Source: Tabrizicola thermarum (GTDB taxonomy: Bacteria > Pseudomonadota > Alphaproteobacteria > Rhodobacterales > Rhodobacteraceae). Taken from it: DNA of 64,000 bases. Below the pieces are notes generated by a model. That model was not told the origin of the DNA. It saw only the letters and a program-made list of their open reading frames with translations, and did not search any database. The first letter of the stretch is position 1. Each line of letters starts with the position of its first letter. The stretch spans positions 1 through 64,000 of the forward strand of contig NZ_QMJY01000082.1 of the NCBI RefSeq assembly GCF_003574395.1, in the 5' to 3' direction. The position numbers and the translations under genes are program-made. This document shows positions 1-8,686 of this stretch, piece after piece.

Positions 1-73
1 CTGGAAAACACCAGCACAGGCCCTCGCCGAGGAACTCGAAAAAACAACAACAACCGTTGCACTTGGAACTTGA

Positions 74-146
74 GTTAACCAATCGTGAACGCCCGCGCCT
101 AACCCCTTGGAATCCCTTGGCAGGACCAAAGCGCCGCGCGTGGCGC
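74..146 (-). repeat. dispersed hairpin-plus-core repeat, copy R1
   Basis: One of five copies of an intergenic element. Read on the minus strand it starts with a GC hairpin (131-146, arms GCGCC/GGCGC), then a short spacer, then a core containing GGGGTTAGGCGCGGGCGTT and ending in GATTGGTTAAC. It lies upstream of the Fur-type gene and points away from it. The hairpin-then-core order is the same in all copies; the function is unknown. Confidence 0.6.
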
Positions 147-157
147 AGCCCAAGCGT

Positions 158-186
158 TTGACCGCACCGCGCCCCCCCGCTACCAT
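158..186 (+). promoter_or_regulatory. candidate promoter of the Fur-type gene
   Basis: TTGACC (158-163) and TACCAT (181-186) are separated by exactly 17 nt. The start codon at 195 lies only 8 nt beyond the -10 box, so transcription would begin at or within a base or two of the ATG. No Shine-Dalgarno sequence precedes the ATG, which fits a leaderless message. This is inferred from spacing only. Confidence 0.45.
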
Positions 187-194
187 CGCATCCC

Positions 195-602
195 ATGAAA
201 CCGACCCCGAAACAGGCCCTGCGTGAGACCGGCGTGCGCGTGACCCGCCAGCGCGAGGCGCTGCTCAAGGTCCTGACCGAGGCCTCCGACCACCCCGACG
301 CGGCCGAGCTTCACCGCCGCGCCCGCACCCTCGACGACAGCCTGTCCTTGGCCACCGTCTATCGCACCCTCTCGGTCCTGGAGCGGGAAGGGGTGGTGCT
401 GCGGCTCGCCCTCGAAAACGGCGGCGCGCGGTATGAGGTGGCGGACACCCCCCACCACGACCACATCATCGACCTCGACACCGGAGAGATCACCGAATTC
501 CGGTCGGAGAAGATCGAGGACCTCCAGCGCCAGATCGCCGCCGAGCTGGGCTACGAGATCGTCCACCACCGGATGGAACTCTACTGCCGCAAGCGGACCT
601 AG
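195..602 (+). CDS. Fur-family metal-responsive transcriptional repressor (Fur/Mur type)
   Basis: 135-residue protein with the Fur winged helix over about residues 14-80 and the metal-site signature HHDHIIDLDTGEI at 87-99, followed by paired His at 124-125. The CxxC zinc motifs of enterobacterial Fur are absent; the only Cys is residue 131. Alphaproteobacterial Fur homologues of this type often respond to manganese and are called Mur, but the metal cannot be read from sequence. Irr and Zur are less likely because their signature histidine and cysteine patterns differ. The ATG at 195 is the natural start, with a candidate -10 box just upstream and no ribosome binding site. Its TAG stop overlaps the stop of the convergent gene in a shared CTAG (599-602). 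Confidence 0.85.
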   Translation: MKPTPKQALRETGVRVTRQREALLKVLTEASDHPDAAELHRRARTLDDSLSLATVYRTLSVLEREGVVLRLALENGGARYEVADTPHHDHIIDLDTGEITEFRSEKIEDLQRQIAAELGYEIVHHRMELYCRKRT

Positions 603-2623
603 ACCGTCCGCACCAGCCGCAGCGCATCGTAGATCGCCGCATGGGTGTTCCGCGCCTCGACTGCGTCGCCGATCCGGTAGAGCTGGAACCCGTCCACGGC
701 AGGCTGCGGTCGCCCGTCGATGAGCGCGTCATAGTCCACCGCCCCCCTGTTCCCCGCGGCTGGCTTCAGGTCGAAATAGAGGTCGGCGAGAGGCTGCGTC
801 CCGCCGTTGACGACCACCTGGTCATGGACCTGCGTCCTGTTCAGCTTCATGTAATCCGACCCGATCACCGCCAGAAGCTGGTTCCCCGCCCGGCGCACGG
901 CGTCCAGTCTGTAAGTCACCGTGAAGGTCACATCCTTGTCCTGCAAGGCCCGCATGTAGGGCACGAGGTTCATCCCCATCACTTCCGGCGAGAAGGTCCG
1001 GTCGCGCGTCATCACCTCGACCCGGCCCCCGGCCTCGGCGATCAGCTGTGCTGCCTGCAACGCGGCGTGGTCGCCCGCCTCGTCGTAGATCAGCACGTTC
1101 GTCCCCGGCTTCGCGTCGCCCGACAGGATGTCCCAGGAGGTGACGACCAGATCGTTCCCCTCGGCCAGCAGGCTCGTCGTGGGCATCCCGCCCGTGGCGA
1201 TCACCACCACGTCGGGGCTTTCGGCCAGCACGTCCTCCGCCTCGGCCCAGGCGTTGAAGCGGAACTCCACCCCAAGGCGGGTGCACTGGGCCATGCGCCA
1301 GTCGATGATCCCGATCATCTCGGCCCGCCGCTTCGACTGCGCGGTCAGCCGGACCTGTCCGCCCGCCTGTCCGGCCGCCTCGAAGACCACCACCGAATGC
1401 CCGCGTTCGCCAGCCACCCGGGCGGCCTCCAGACCCGCGGGGCCGGCCCCCACGACGACGACCTTCTTCCGCACCGGAGCCTTCCCGATCTGATGCGGCT
1501 GGGTCGCCTCGCGGCCCGTCGAGGGGTTGTGGATGCACAGCGCCATCCCGCCCTGATAGATCCGGTCCAGACAATAGGTCGCGCCGACGCAGGGCCGGAT
1601 GTCGTCCTCGCGCCCCTCGATGATCTTGCGCACGATATGCGGGTCGGCAATGTGCGCCCGCGTCATCCCCACCATGTCGACCTGACCGGTCGCCACCGCG
1701 TGCCGGGCCGTCGCCACGTCCGGGATGCGCGAGGCGTGCAGCACCGGCATCCCGACCTCGGCCCGGATCCGGCCCGCGAAGTCCAGATGCGGGGCGGATC
1801 GCATGCCCTGCACCGGGATCATGTCGGTCATCGCCGGGTCGGTGTGGATGCGGCTGCGGTTGACGTTCAGATAGTCCACCATCCCGCTGTCGCGGAACAT
1901 CCGGCCAAGCGCCACGCCCTCCTCGATGTCGATCCCGCCCGGCTCCATCTCGTCCACACCGTAGCGAAGCCCGAGGATGATTTCGGGCCCCACCCGTGCC
2001 CGGACGGCCGCCAGCATCTCGAGCGTCAGCCGCGCGCGGTTCTCCAGGCTGCCGCCATAGGGCGGGGGCAGGATGTTCGTCAGCGGCGACATGAACTGGT
2101 CCAGCAGATGGCCGTGGCACAGGAACTCGATCCCGTCCACCCCGGCCTCCTTCATCCGTTCGGCGGCATCGGCATAGTCGCGCAGGATGCGGGCGATGTC
2201 CCAGTCCTCGGCCGGCTTTGGCGTCGCCCGGTGCGCCGGTTCGCGTTCGTGGGTCGAGGAGACGACGGGCAGCCAGTCGCCCTTGTCCCAGCGCGTGCGG
2301 CGCCCGAGATGGGAAAGCTGGATCATCACCGCAGCCCCGGCCGCGTGGCAGTCATCCACCAGCCGCCTCATCCAGGGCACGATCTCGTCCTTCCAGACCA
2401 GAAGGTTGGAAAACACCGGCGGGCTGTCGCGGCTGACGCTGGCCGAGCCCGCCGTCATCACCATCGCCACCCCGGCCTTCGCGCGTTCCAGATGATACAG
2501 CCGGTAGCGATCCTTGGGCATCCCGTCCTCGCCGTAGGCGGGCTCGTGGCTGGTGGTCATGATCCGGTTGCGCAGCTTCAGGTGCTTCAGGCGGTAGGGC
2601 TGGAGAAGGGGATCGTTCGACAT
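599..2623 (-). CDS. OYE-type FMN/FAD oxidoreductase, N-methylproline demethylase-like
   Basis: 674 residues with the architecture of trimethylamine dehydrogenase, 2,4-dienoyl-CoA reductase and N-methylproline demethylase: an N-terminal TIM barrel binding FMN (to about residue 345; HGHLLDQFMSPLTN is the typical active-site segment), a cysteine cluster, then a Rossmann FAD/NAD domain opening with KKVVVVGAGPAGLEAARVA. The cluster reads C-x2-A-x2-C-x11-C, so the second of the four usual 4Fe-4S ligands is Ala. Overall wording resembles the N-methylproline demethylase group of stachydrine breakdown, but the substrate is inferred. The divergent TetR gene and the inverted repeat between them suggest substrate-induced expression. 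Confidence 0.75.
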   Translation of the reverse strand: MSNDPLLQPYRLKHLKLRNRIMTTSHEPAYGEDGMPKDRYRLYHLERAKAGVAMVMTAGSASVSRDSPPVFSNLLVWKDEIVPWMRRLVDDCHAAGAAVMIQLSHLGRRTRWDKGDWLPVVSSTHEREPAHRATPKPAEDWDIARILRDYADAAERMKEAGVDGIEFLCHGHLLDQFMSPLTNILPPPYGGSLENRARLTLEMLAAVRARVGPEIILGLRYGVDEMEPGGIDIEEGVALGRMFRDSGMVDYLNVNRSRIHTDPAMTDMIPVQGMRSAPHLDFAGRIRAEVGMPVLHASRIPDVATARHAVATGQVDMVGMTRAHIADPHIVRKIIEGREDDIRPCVGATYCLDRIYQGGMALCIHNPSTGREATQPHQIGKAPVRKKVVVVGAGPAGLEAARVAGERGHSVVVFEAAGQAGGQVRLTAQSKRRAEMIGIIDWRMAQCTRLGVEFRFNAWAEAEDVLAESPDVVVIATGGMPTTSLLAEGNDLVVTSWDILSGDAKPGTNVLIYDEAGDHAALQAAQLIAEAGGRVEVMTRDRTFSPEVMGMNLVPYMRALQDKDVTFTVTYRLDAVRRAGNQLLAVIGSDYMKLNRTQVHDQVVVNGGTQPLADLYFDLKPAAGNRGAVDYDALIDGRPQPAVDGFQLYRIGDAVEARNTHAAIYDALRLVRTV

Positions 2624-2685
2624 GGAAAAGGCCCGCTGACAAGGATGCGGCGATGCTAGATTGCTGCCCGGCCGCGCGCAATCGG

Positions 2686-2709
2686 AAACCCGACACTTAT
2701 GTCGAGTTT
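2686..2709. promoter_or_regulatory. inverted-repeat operator between the flavoenzyme and tetR genes
   Basis: Half-sites AAACCCGACA (2686-2695) and TGTCGAGTTT (2700-2709) are inverted copies matching at 9 of 10 positions, separated by CTTA. The site lies in the 128-bp gap between two divergent genes, one encoding a TetR regulator. Size and symmetry suit a TetR dimer, so the neighbouring regulator is the obvious candidate binder. Confidence 0.6.
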
Positions 2710-2751
2710 GCCGGTCTTGTCTTGGCGGTGCCCTGCGGCCTAGGGTGGGGC

Positions 2752-3375
2752 ATGACGATGGAAAGACCGGAACGCGGCTGGCGGGGGACGCCGGACATCT
2801 GGCTGGACGCGGCCTATGACCTTCTGGTCGAGGGCGGCGTCGATGCGGTCAAGGTGATGCCGCTGGCCGAACGCCTCGGTCTGTCCCGCACCTCGTTCTA
2901 CTGGCATTTCCCCGATCGTGAGGCGCTTCTGTCGGGACTGGTGGACAGGTGGCGCAGCCGCAACACCGCCAATCTGGTCGCGCGCTGCGAGGCCCCGGCA
3001 GCCACCATCACCGAGGCGCTGTTGAACCTGTTCGACTGCTGGTACGACAGCGACCTGTTCGACAGCCGGCTGGAGTTCGCGATGCGGACCTGGTCGCTGA
3101 CCGATGCCGGCGTCGCGGCTGCGATGTCGGAGGCGGATGAAATCAGGGTTGCGGCGATCACCGGGCTGTTCCGGCGTTTTGGCTATGCTGCAACCGAAGC
3201 GGATACAAGGGCGCGGACGCTTTATCTGACCCAGGTCGGCTATATCGCGCTGCGATCAGAGGAAAGCCTTCAGGTCCGCATGGACCGGGTGCCGCCCTAT
3301 GTGCTGACTTTCTGCGGTGTCGCCCCCAGCGCGGCCGAAATCGCGGCCTTCCGCAAGCGGCACGGAGCCGATTGA
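2752..3375 (+). CDS. TetR-family transcriptional regulator
   Basis: 207 residues from the ATG at 2752, preceded by a GGTGGGG ribosome binding site. A reading frame open from 2653 would add 33 residues, but that would translate through the inverted repeat at 2686-2709, so the shorter start is preferred. The HTH is clear near the N-terminus (LAERLGLSRTSFYWHFPDREALL); the rest is an all-helical ligand and dimer domain without a recognisable ligand signature. Divergent from the N-methylproline demethylase-like gene, which it probably regulates together with itself. Confidence 0.85.
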   Translation: MTMERPERGWRGTPDIWLDAAYDLLVEGGVDAVKVMPLAERLGLSRTSFYWHFPDREALLSGLVDRWRSRNTANLVARCEAPAATITEALLNLFDCWYDSDLFDSRLEFAMRTWSLTDAGVAAAMSEADEIRVAAITGLFRRFGYAATEADTRARTLYLTQVGYIALRSEESLQVRMDRVPPYVLTFCGVAPSAAEIAAFRKRHGAD

Positions 3376-3393
3376 CCCCGTGCCCTTGCCGGT

Positions 3394-6300
3394 CTACTCG
3401 GCCGCATGTGGCTTTGGCACGTTGCGCACCAGAGCCGCCTCAAGCACCGAAATCCGGTTCTGCAAGACCGCCACATCCACCTGATTGCGCGCCAGGGCAT
3501 CGGCGATGGCCAGCGGATCGGGGGCCTCGCGTTCCACCTCCTTCTTGCCGATGAACCGGCCCAGGATCCAAGAGAAGAAGCGCGACAGGTCGTCCATCGC
3601 CAGATACATCGACGGGACGACCACAAGGCTCAGGACCGTCGAGACGATGATCCCGCCCATCACCGCGATCGCCATGGGCGACCGGAAGGCCCCGCCTTCG
3701 CCAACGCCCAAGGCCGAGGGCAGCATCCCCGCCGACATCGCGATTGAGGTCATCACGATGGGCTGGGCGCGCTTGTGCCCGGCCTCGATCACCGCCTCGA
3801 TCCGCTTCATGCCGCGGACCCGCATCTCGATGGCGAAGTCGATGAGAAGGATGGCGTTCTTCGCCACGATCCCCATCAGCATCAGGATGCCGATCAGCAC
3901 GGGCATCGACAGCGGGTTCTGCGTCACGATCAGCGCCGTCGCCACCCCGCCGACCGAGAGGAGCAACGACAGGATGATGGTCAGCGGTTGCAGAAGCGAG
4001 TGGAACAGCAGGATCAGCACGAACATCATCAGAAGGACGCCCATCACCATCGCGTTGACGAAGCTGCCCACCAGTTCCGCCTGGATCTCGGCATCCCCTG
4101 AGGGCGTGACCTTGACCGTCGCGGGCAGGCCGAGGGTCGGCAGGATCTGGTTGAATCGTTCGGTGGCCTGGTCGAGGACGTAACCCGGCGCAATGTCGGC
4201 CCCGAGCGTGGCGACGCGCAGCCGGTTCAGCCGTTTGACGACCGAGGGGCCCTCGGCGACCTCGACGGTGGCGACGGCGGACAGGGGCACGGGCCCGGCC
4301 GAGGTCATCACCTTCAACGCGGAAATCCTGGCCAGATTTTCGCGTGAGGCATCGTCCAGCCGGACCCGGATCGGCACCAGGCGGTTGTCGATCGACAGCT
4401 TGCCAAGCGCGGCCGAGACATCGCCGATGGTGGCGACGCGGACCACCGAGGCGATCTGCTGGACGGTGACACCCAGCCGCGCGGCCTCATCCGCCTTCGG
4501 CGTGATCTGGATTTCCGGGCGGGGCAGGGCGGCCTCGGTCGAGGGGCTGAGGAACATCGGTTCGTCGCGCAGCGCCTCTTCGATCTTGCGGACCGCCTCG
4601 TCCAGGTCGTTCTCGTCCGTCGACAGGATGTCGAAGGCAAAGGGCCGCGAGCCGCCGCCGGGGCCGCCGATCTTGAAGGCGCGGACGTCGGGGACGGCTT
4701 TCAGCGCCTCGAAGACCTCGGTCTCGATCTCGTGCTGCGGGCGCAGACGGCCTTCGGAGGGGATTTCGGGGATCAGGCTGCCGATGACGGGCAGGGCGCG
4801 GCCCAGGTCGATCAGCTTGCGTTCCAGCCCGTTGTCGAGGCGGTCGAGGATGATGGTGAAGGTGGCGCGGCGGATGTCGCGGTCGCCAAGCGGGGTCGAT
4901 CCGCCGATCACCAGGACGGATTTCACCCCGTCGATCTTCCTGACAACGTCGCGCATGACGTCCGTGGTGGCCGCCGTGTCGTCCAAGGTCGAGCCGGGCG
5001 GCAGTTCGACCGAGACCACGATCCGGCTTTCGTCTTCCGGCGGGAACAGGCTGCCGGGGACCTGAAGCATCGCGAAGACCGAGAAGATCACCACGATCAC
5101 GGCCACGACGACCGTGATGTAATAGGTCGGCAGCGCAAGCCAGGGCCAGCGTTTGGACCGGCGCACCTTGGTCGTGCTGCGCACCAGCCACAGATAGCCG
5201 CGCATGAAGCGACCATCCTTGTGACCCTCGGCATGACCCACCGCGTCCTTCGATCGCATCAGATAGGCGGCCATCATCGGCGTGATGAGCCGTGCCACGG
5301 CCAGCGAGAACAGGACGGCAATGGCGACGGTCAGCCCGAACTGGCGGAAATACTGTCCCGGAATGCCGGGCATGAAGCTGACCGGCACGAAGACCGCGAC
5401 GATGGTCGCGCTGGTGGCGATGACGGCAAGGCCGATCTCGTCGGCGGCGTCGATGGCGGCGCGGTAGGGCGTCTTGCCCATGCGCATGTGCCGGGCGATG
5501 TTCTCGATCTCGACGATGGCGTCATCGACCAGGATGCCGGTGGCCAGCGTCAGCGCCAGGAAGCTGACCAGGTTCAGCGAGAAGCCCAGGAGGTCCATCA
5601 GCCAGAAGGTCGGCACCGCCGACAGCGGCAGGGCGATGGCGGCGATCAGCGTCGCGCGCCAGTTGCGCAGGAAGGCCAGCACCACGATGACGGCCAGAAG
5701 CGCGCCTTCCAGCAGGGTGTTGATCGCCGATTCGTAGTTGCCATAGGTGTAGAAGACGGAATCGTCGACCATGGTGATGGCCACGTTCGGGTTCTGGCGG
5801 CGCAGGTCCTCGACCACCTTGTTGGTGATCTCGGCCACGCTGACTTCGGACGCGCCCTTGGACCGGAAGACCAGGAAGGTGACCCCTGTCTCGCCGTCGA
5901 TCCGCGAGAAGCTCTTCATCTCCTCGTAGCTGTCGATGATCCGGCCCAGGTCGGACAGCTTGACGAACCGTCCCGACGGCAGGGCGATGGTCGTCTCGGC
6001 CAGGCTTTCCACCGTGCCTCTGTCGCCGAGAGCGCGGATGACCTGCTCGCCATTGCCAAGCTGAAGTTTGCCCGCGCCAAGGTTCACGTTGGTTGCAGCA
6101 ATCTGGGCACTGATGGCCTGGGCGGTGACGCCATAGCTGGCCAGCCGGACCGGATCGAGCTCGACGCGGATTTCCCGGTCCGCCCCGCCGATGCGGGTGA
6201 CGCGGCCGATGCCCGGCTTGCCCTGAAGCGCGCGCGTCACCGTGTCATCGACGAACCAGCTGATCTCTTCCATCGTCATGTCGGGCGAGGTGACCGCGAA

Positions 6301-6720
6301 GGTCATGATCGCCTGGCCCTCGACGTCGATGCGGGTGACGATAGGGTCCTCGATCCCGCCCGGCAGGTCGCCACGGATCTGGTCCACGGCATCCTTGACA
6401 TCCTGCACCGCCTTTTCCGTCGGCACTTCCATGCGGAATTCCACGACCGTCGTGGACACGCCGTCGGTCACCGTGGAGGTCACGCGCTTGGCCCCGGTCA
6501 ATCCGGCGACGGCGTCCTCGATCTCCTTGGTGATCTGGCTTTCCATCTCGGAGGGCGCCGCACCCGACTGCGCGACGGTGACGGCAACCAGCGGCACGTC
6601 GATGTTCGGGAAACGGGTGATCGGCAGGCTGTTGAAGCTTTGCCAGCCCAGCACCATGAACAGGAAGAACGCCAGCAGAGGGGCGACGGGATTGCGGATC
6701 GACCAGGCGGAAAAGTTCAT
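3394..6720 (-). CDS. RND-family efflux permease (HAE1 type)
   Basis: 1108-residue inner-membrane proton-driven exporter of the AcrB/MexB/MexF group. It starts in the classic way (NFSAWSIRNPVAPLLAFFLF), has two large periplasmic loops, 12 expected membrane helices, and the helix-4 segment GILVDDAIVEIENIARH with the paired Asp used for proton relay. A late repeat (MLMGIVAKNAILLIDFA) marks the second half. The ATG at 6720 has GGGGAG 6 nt upstream; a GTG at 6723 is too close to it. It follows the adaptor gene by about 10 nt. No outer-membrane TolC-type partner is encoded nearby. Substrates unknown. Confidence 0.92.
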   Translation of the reverse strand: MNFSAWSIRNPVAPLLAFFLFMVLGWQSFNSLPITRFPNIDVPLVAVTVAQSGAAPSEMESQITKEIEDAVAGLTGAKRVTSTVTDGVSTTVVEFRMEVPTEKAVQDVKDAVDQIRGDLPGGIEDPIVTRIDVEGQAIMTFAVTSPDMTMEEISWFVDDTVTRALQGKPGIGRVTRIGGADREIRVELDPVRLASYGVTAQAISAQIAATNVNLGAGKLQLGNGEQVIRALGDRGTVESLAETTIALPSGRFVKLSDLGRIIDSYEEMKSFSRIDGETGVTFLVFRSKGASEVSVAEITNKVVEDLRRQNPNVAITMVDDSVFYTYGNYESAINTLLEGALLAVIVVLAFLRNWRATLIAAIALPLSAVPTFWLMDLLGFSLNLVSFLALTLATGILVDDAIVEIENIARHMRMGKTPYRAAIDAADEIGLAVIATSATIVAVFVPVSFMPGIPGQYFRQFGLTVAIAVLFSLAVARLITPMMAAYLMRSKDAVGHAEGHKDGRFMRGYLWLVRSTTKVRRSKRWPWLALPTYYITVVVAVIVVIFSVFAMLQVPGSLFPPEDESRIVVSVELPPGSTLDDTAATTDVMRDVVRKIDGVKSVLVIGGSTPLGDRDIRRATFTIILDRLDNGLERKLIDLGRALPVIGSLIPEIPSEGRLRPQHEIETEVFEALKAVPDVRAFKIGGPGGGSRPFAFDILSTDENDLDEAVRKIEEALRDEPMFLSPSTEAALPRPEIQITPKADEAARLGVTVQQIASVVRVATIGDVSAALGKLSIDNRLVPIRVRLDDASRENLARISALKVMTSAGPVPLSAVATVEVAEGPSVVKRLNRLRVATLGADIAPGYVLDQATERFNQILPTLGLPATVKVTPSGDAEIQAELVGSFVNAMVMGVLLMMFVLILLFHSLLQPLTIILSLLLSVGGVATALIVTQNPLSMPVLIGILMLMGIVAKNAILLIDFAIEMRVRGMKRIEAVIEAGHKRAQPIVMTSIAMSAGMLPSALGVGEGGAFRSPMAIAVMGGIIVSTVLSLVVVPSMYLAMDDLSRFFSWILGRFIGKKEVEREAPDPLAIADALARNQVDVAVLQNRISVLEAALVRNVPKPHAAE

Positions 6721-6732
6721 CACGCGCTCCCC

Positions 6733-7911
6733 TCAGTTCGTGGGTGCCGGTGCGACCACCGGGTTGATGCGGTCGCCCGCGCGGACAAAGGCGCCTGCCT
6801 TCAACACGACCAGATCGCCAGCCGCGAGACTGCCGATAACCTCGACCATGCCGCCGTCGCGGATGCCCGTGGTGACGGGGACCCTCTCCACCACGCCGTT
6901 CCGGACACGCATCACCGAGCTTCCCTCGGGGCCGGAACCGATCGCCGTGACCGGAACCGCCAGGGTCTCGCGCTCGGCGGCCAGGATTTCGGCCTCGACG
7001 AACATGCCGGAGCGCAAGTCGCCCGCCCGGTCAACCTGGATCCGTGCCCGCCCCAGTCGGGTCAGCGGGTCGATGGTCGGCTCGACCAGGCGGACGGTGC
7101 CCTCCAGCGTTTCGGTCATGCCGATGGCGCGCAGCCTTGCCTTCTGGCCGGGGGCCAGCCGCATCAGGTCGGCTTCCGCGACATCGGCCCGCAACTCCAG
7201 CGCGGCGTCGCGGGCGATGACGAACATCGGCTGACCTGCCGCCGTGGCAATGGCGCCGATCCTGGCGTTGCGCGCGATGACCTTGCCCGCGACCGGGGCC
7301 TTCACCTCGGTCCTCGACAGCATAAGTTCGACGTTCTTCAGCCGGGCTTCGGTCAGCGCCAGCTGCGCGCGGGCCGATTCCAGACCCTGCCTGGCCACCA
7401 TCACGCGCGCATGCGCGGCGGTCTGGTTGGCGCTTACCGTGTCCAGCGTCGCCTGCGGCACCGTGCCGCTTTCCCGCAGCTTTGCGGTGCGCGCGGCCAC
7501 GCGGTCGGCTTCGGCCGCCGCGGACTGCGCCTCGACCAGCTGCGCCTCGGCCTGAGCGATCGTCGCCCGGGCGGCGGCCAGCGAGGCCTCGGCCTCGGAT
7601 TTCTGCAACTCCAGCGTCGTCCGGGACAGGACAGCAAGGACCTGACCTTCCGTCACCATGTCCCCCACATCGACGCGCAGGCTCTCCAGCGGCTGACCTT
7701 CGATCAGGGGCGCGACCTGCACCTCTTCGACCGCCGCAATCAGGCCCGAGGCGATGATCCGGTCGGACAGGCGCATCGAGGCAACCTCTGTGACCGAGAT
7801 CGCGGGCAGGGCAGGGGTCGTCGCCCCGGCGGCTGCGGCTTCCTCGGCTGCGGCGGGAAGCGCAGGGCTTCCAAAGGCAAGAACGGCGACAAGGATCAGG
7901 GTCGGGCGCAT
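6733..7911 (-). CDS. RND efflux periplasmic adaptor (membrane fusion protein)
   Basis: 392 residues from the ATG at 7911, with a signal peptide (MRPTLILVAVLAFGSPALPAAAEE). It has a lipoyl/barrel-sandwich segment (PLIEGQPLESLRVDVGDMVTEG), a long alpha-helical hairpin rich in Ala, Glu and Gln, the second lipoyl half (VKAPVAGKVIARNARIG) and beta-barrel and membrane-proximal domains. It connects the permease to an outer-membrane channel. A longer frame starts at 7947, inside the upstream regulator gene, but the signal peptide and an AAGG ribosome binding site favour 7911, about 4 nt after the regulator stop. Second gene of the tetR-adaptor-permease operon. Confidence 0.9.
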   Translation of the reverse strand: MRPTLILVAVLAFGSPALPAAAEEAAAAGATTPALPAISVTEVASMRLSDRIIASGLIAAVEEVQVAPLIEGQPLESLRVDVGDMVTEGQVLAVLSRTTLELQKSEAEASLAAARATIAQAEAQLVEAQSAAAEADRVAARTAKLRESGTVPQATLDTVSANQTAAHARVMVARQGLESARAQLALTEARLKNVELMLSRTEVKAPVAGKVIARNARIGAIATAAGQPMFVIARDAALELRADVAEADLMRLAPGQKARLRAIGMTETLEGTVRLVEPTIDPLTRLGRARIQVDRAGDLRSGMFVEAEILAAERETLAVPVTAIGSGPEGSSVMRVRNGVVERVPVTTGIRDGGMVEVIGSLAAGDLVVLKAGAFVRAGDRINPVVAPAPTN

Positions 7912-7915
7912 GGGG

Positions 7916-8527
7916 TCAGCCTTCTGCACGGTCACTGGAGACATCAAGGAGGATTCGGTCGATCACGGCCACCACCTGCGCTGCAAGCGCGGGGCTGGCC
8001 GGACCGCATTGGGCGGTTCGGGTCGCCATTGCCTTCACCAGCATCACCAGCATCTGGCACTGACCCTCATAGCGCTTTCGGGCGTCCTCGATCGTGCGTC
8101 GGGTCACATGAGCAAAGACAGTTGTCAGCATCGAAACGATTGTCTCTTCCATCTGCCGGGCCGCTTCGCCGATCTCGGGCTTGCGGATCGCGGCAGCGGT
8201 GATTTCGGCCCAAAGCTGGCCGTCCTTCGTCGACTCTTCGGAAAAGTGTTTGAGGATACGCTCGCGCAGGCAGGCCATGGGTCTGTCCGACGTCTGGATC
8301 TGGGCGAACTCGCTCTGGATTTCGGACAGGTCATAGCCGCACATGGCCTCGACGATGGCGGCCTTGGACGGGAAATAGCGGTAGAAATTTCCAACGCTCA
8401 TTCCCGCGGCACGCGCAAGGTCCTGCATCGAGGCTCCGTCAAAGCCCTTTTCGGCAAAGGCCTGCCGGATCGAGGCGAGGATCTCGTGGCTGCGCTCTTC
8501 GGCGGCGGGGGCTAGGACGGATGACAT
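7916..8527 (-). CDS. TetR/AcrR-family repressor of the RND efflux operon
   Basis: 203 residues from ATG 8527. HTH motif LARAAGMSVGNFYRYFPSKAAIVEAM lies near the N-terminus. An in-frame GTG at 8563 would add 12 residues, but a perfect 16-bp palindrome at 8546-8561 and a likely -10 element at 8566-8571 overlap that region, so the ATG start with the palindrome in the 5' leader is more likely. Neither start has a strong ribosome binding site. First gene of the operon; it presumably represses itself and the efflux genes until a pump substrate binds. Confidence 0.85.
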   Translation of the reverse strand: MSSVLAPAAEERSHEILASIRQAFAEKGFDGASMQDLARAAGMSVGNFYRYFPSKAAIVEAMCGYDLSEIQSEFAQIQTSDRPMACLRERILKHFSEESTKDGQLWAEITAAAIRKPEIGEAARQMEETIVSMLTTVFAHVTRRTIEDARKRYEGQCQMLVMLVKAMATRTAQCGPASPALAAQVVAVIDRILLDVSSDRAEG

Positions 8528-8545
8528 GGCGGATGGATCGGCTGG

Positions 8546-8561
8546 GAATGAACGTTCATTC
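8546..8561. promoter_or_regulatory. perfect 16-bp palindromic TetR-type operator
   Basis: GAATGAACGTTCATTC is its own reverse complement. It sits just upstream of the tetR-adaptor-permease operon, immediately downstream of a candidate -35/-10 pair. Operators of this TGAACGTTCA type are common for AcrR-like regulators of efflux operons. A second short palindrome, GGTAGCTACC, follows at 8568-8577. Confidence 0.75.
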
Positions 8562-8565
8562 ACGC

Positions 8566-8593
8566 TAGGTAGCTACCGTTACGGAAACGTCAA
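8566..8593 (-). promoter_or_regulatory. candidate promoter of the RND efflux operon
   Basis: On the minus strand, TTGACG (8588-8593) and TACCTA (8566-8571) are 16 nt apart. The start point would fall at the edge of the palindrome at 8546-8561, so a bound repressor would block initiation. The -10 match is weak, as is usual in this group. Confidence 0.4.
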
Positions 8594-8686
8594 GAAGAAA
8601 TACGCGGGCGGGGCGCAATCGGATGTGTTCCGCTTCACTTTTCGGAGGATTTCGCTCAAACGGGCGGAAGAAGAGGGGGAGTGTGC

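Noticed and set aside
641-2659. Very long open frame antisense to the demethylase-like gene
   Set aside because: Shadow frame of a GC-rich gene; its His/Arg/Pro-rich translation has no family resemblance. Similar shadows occur opposite the RND permease, lon, acnA and dddP.
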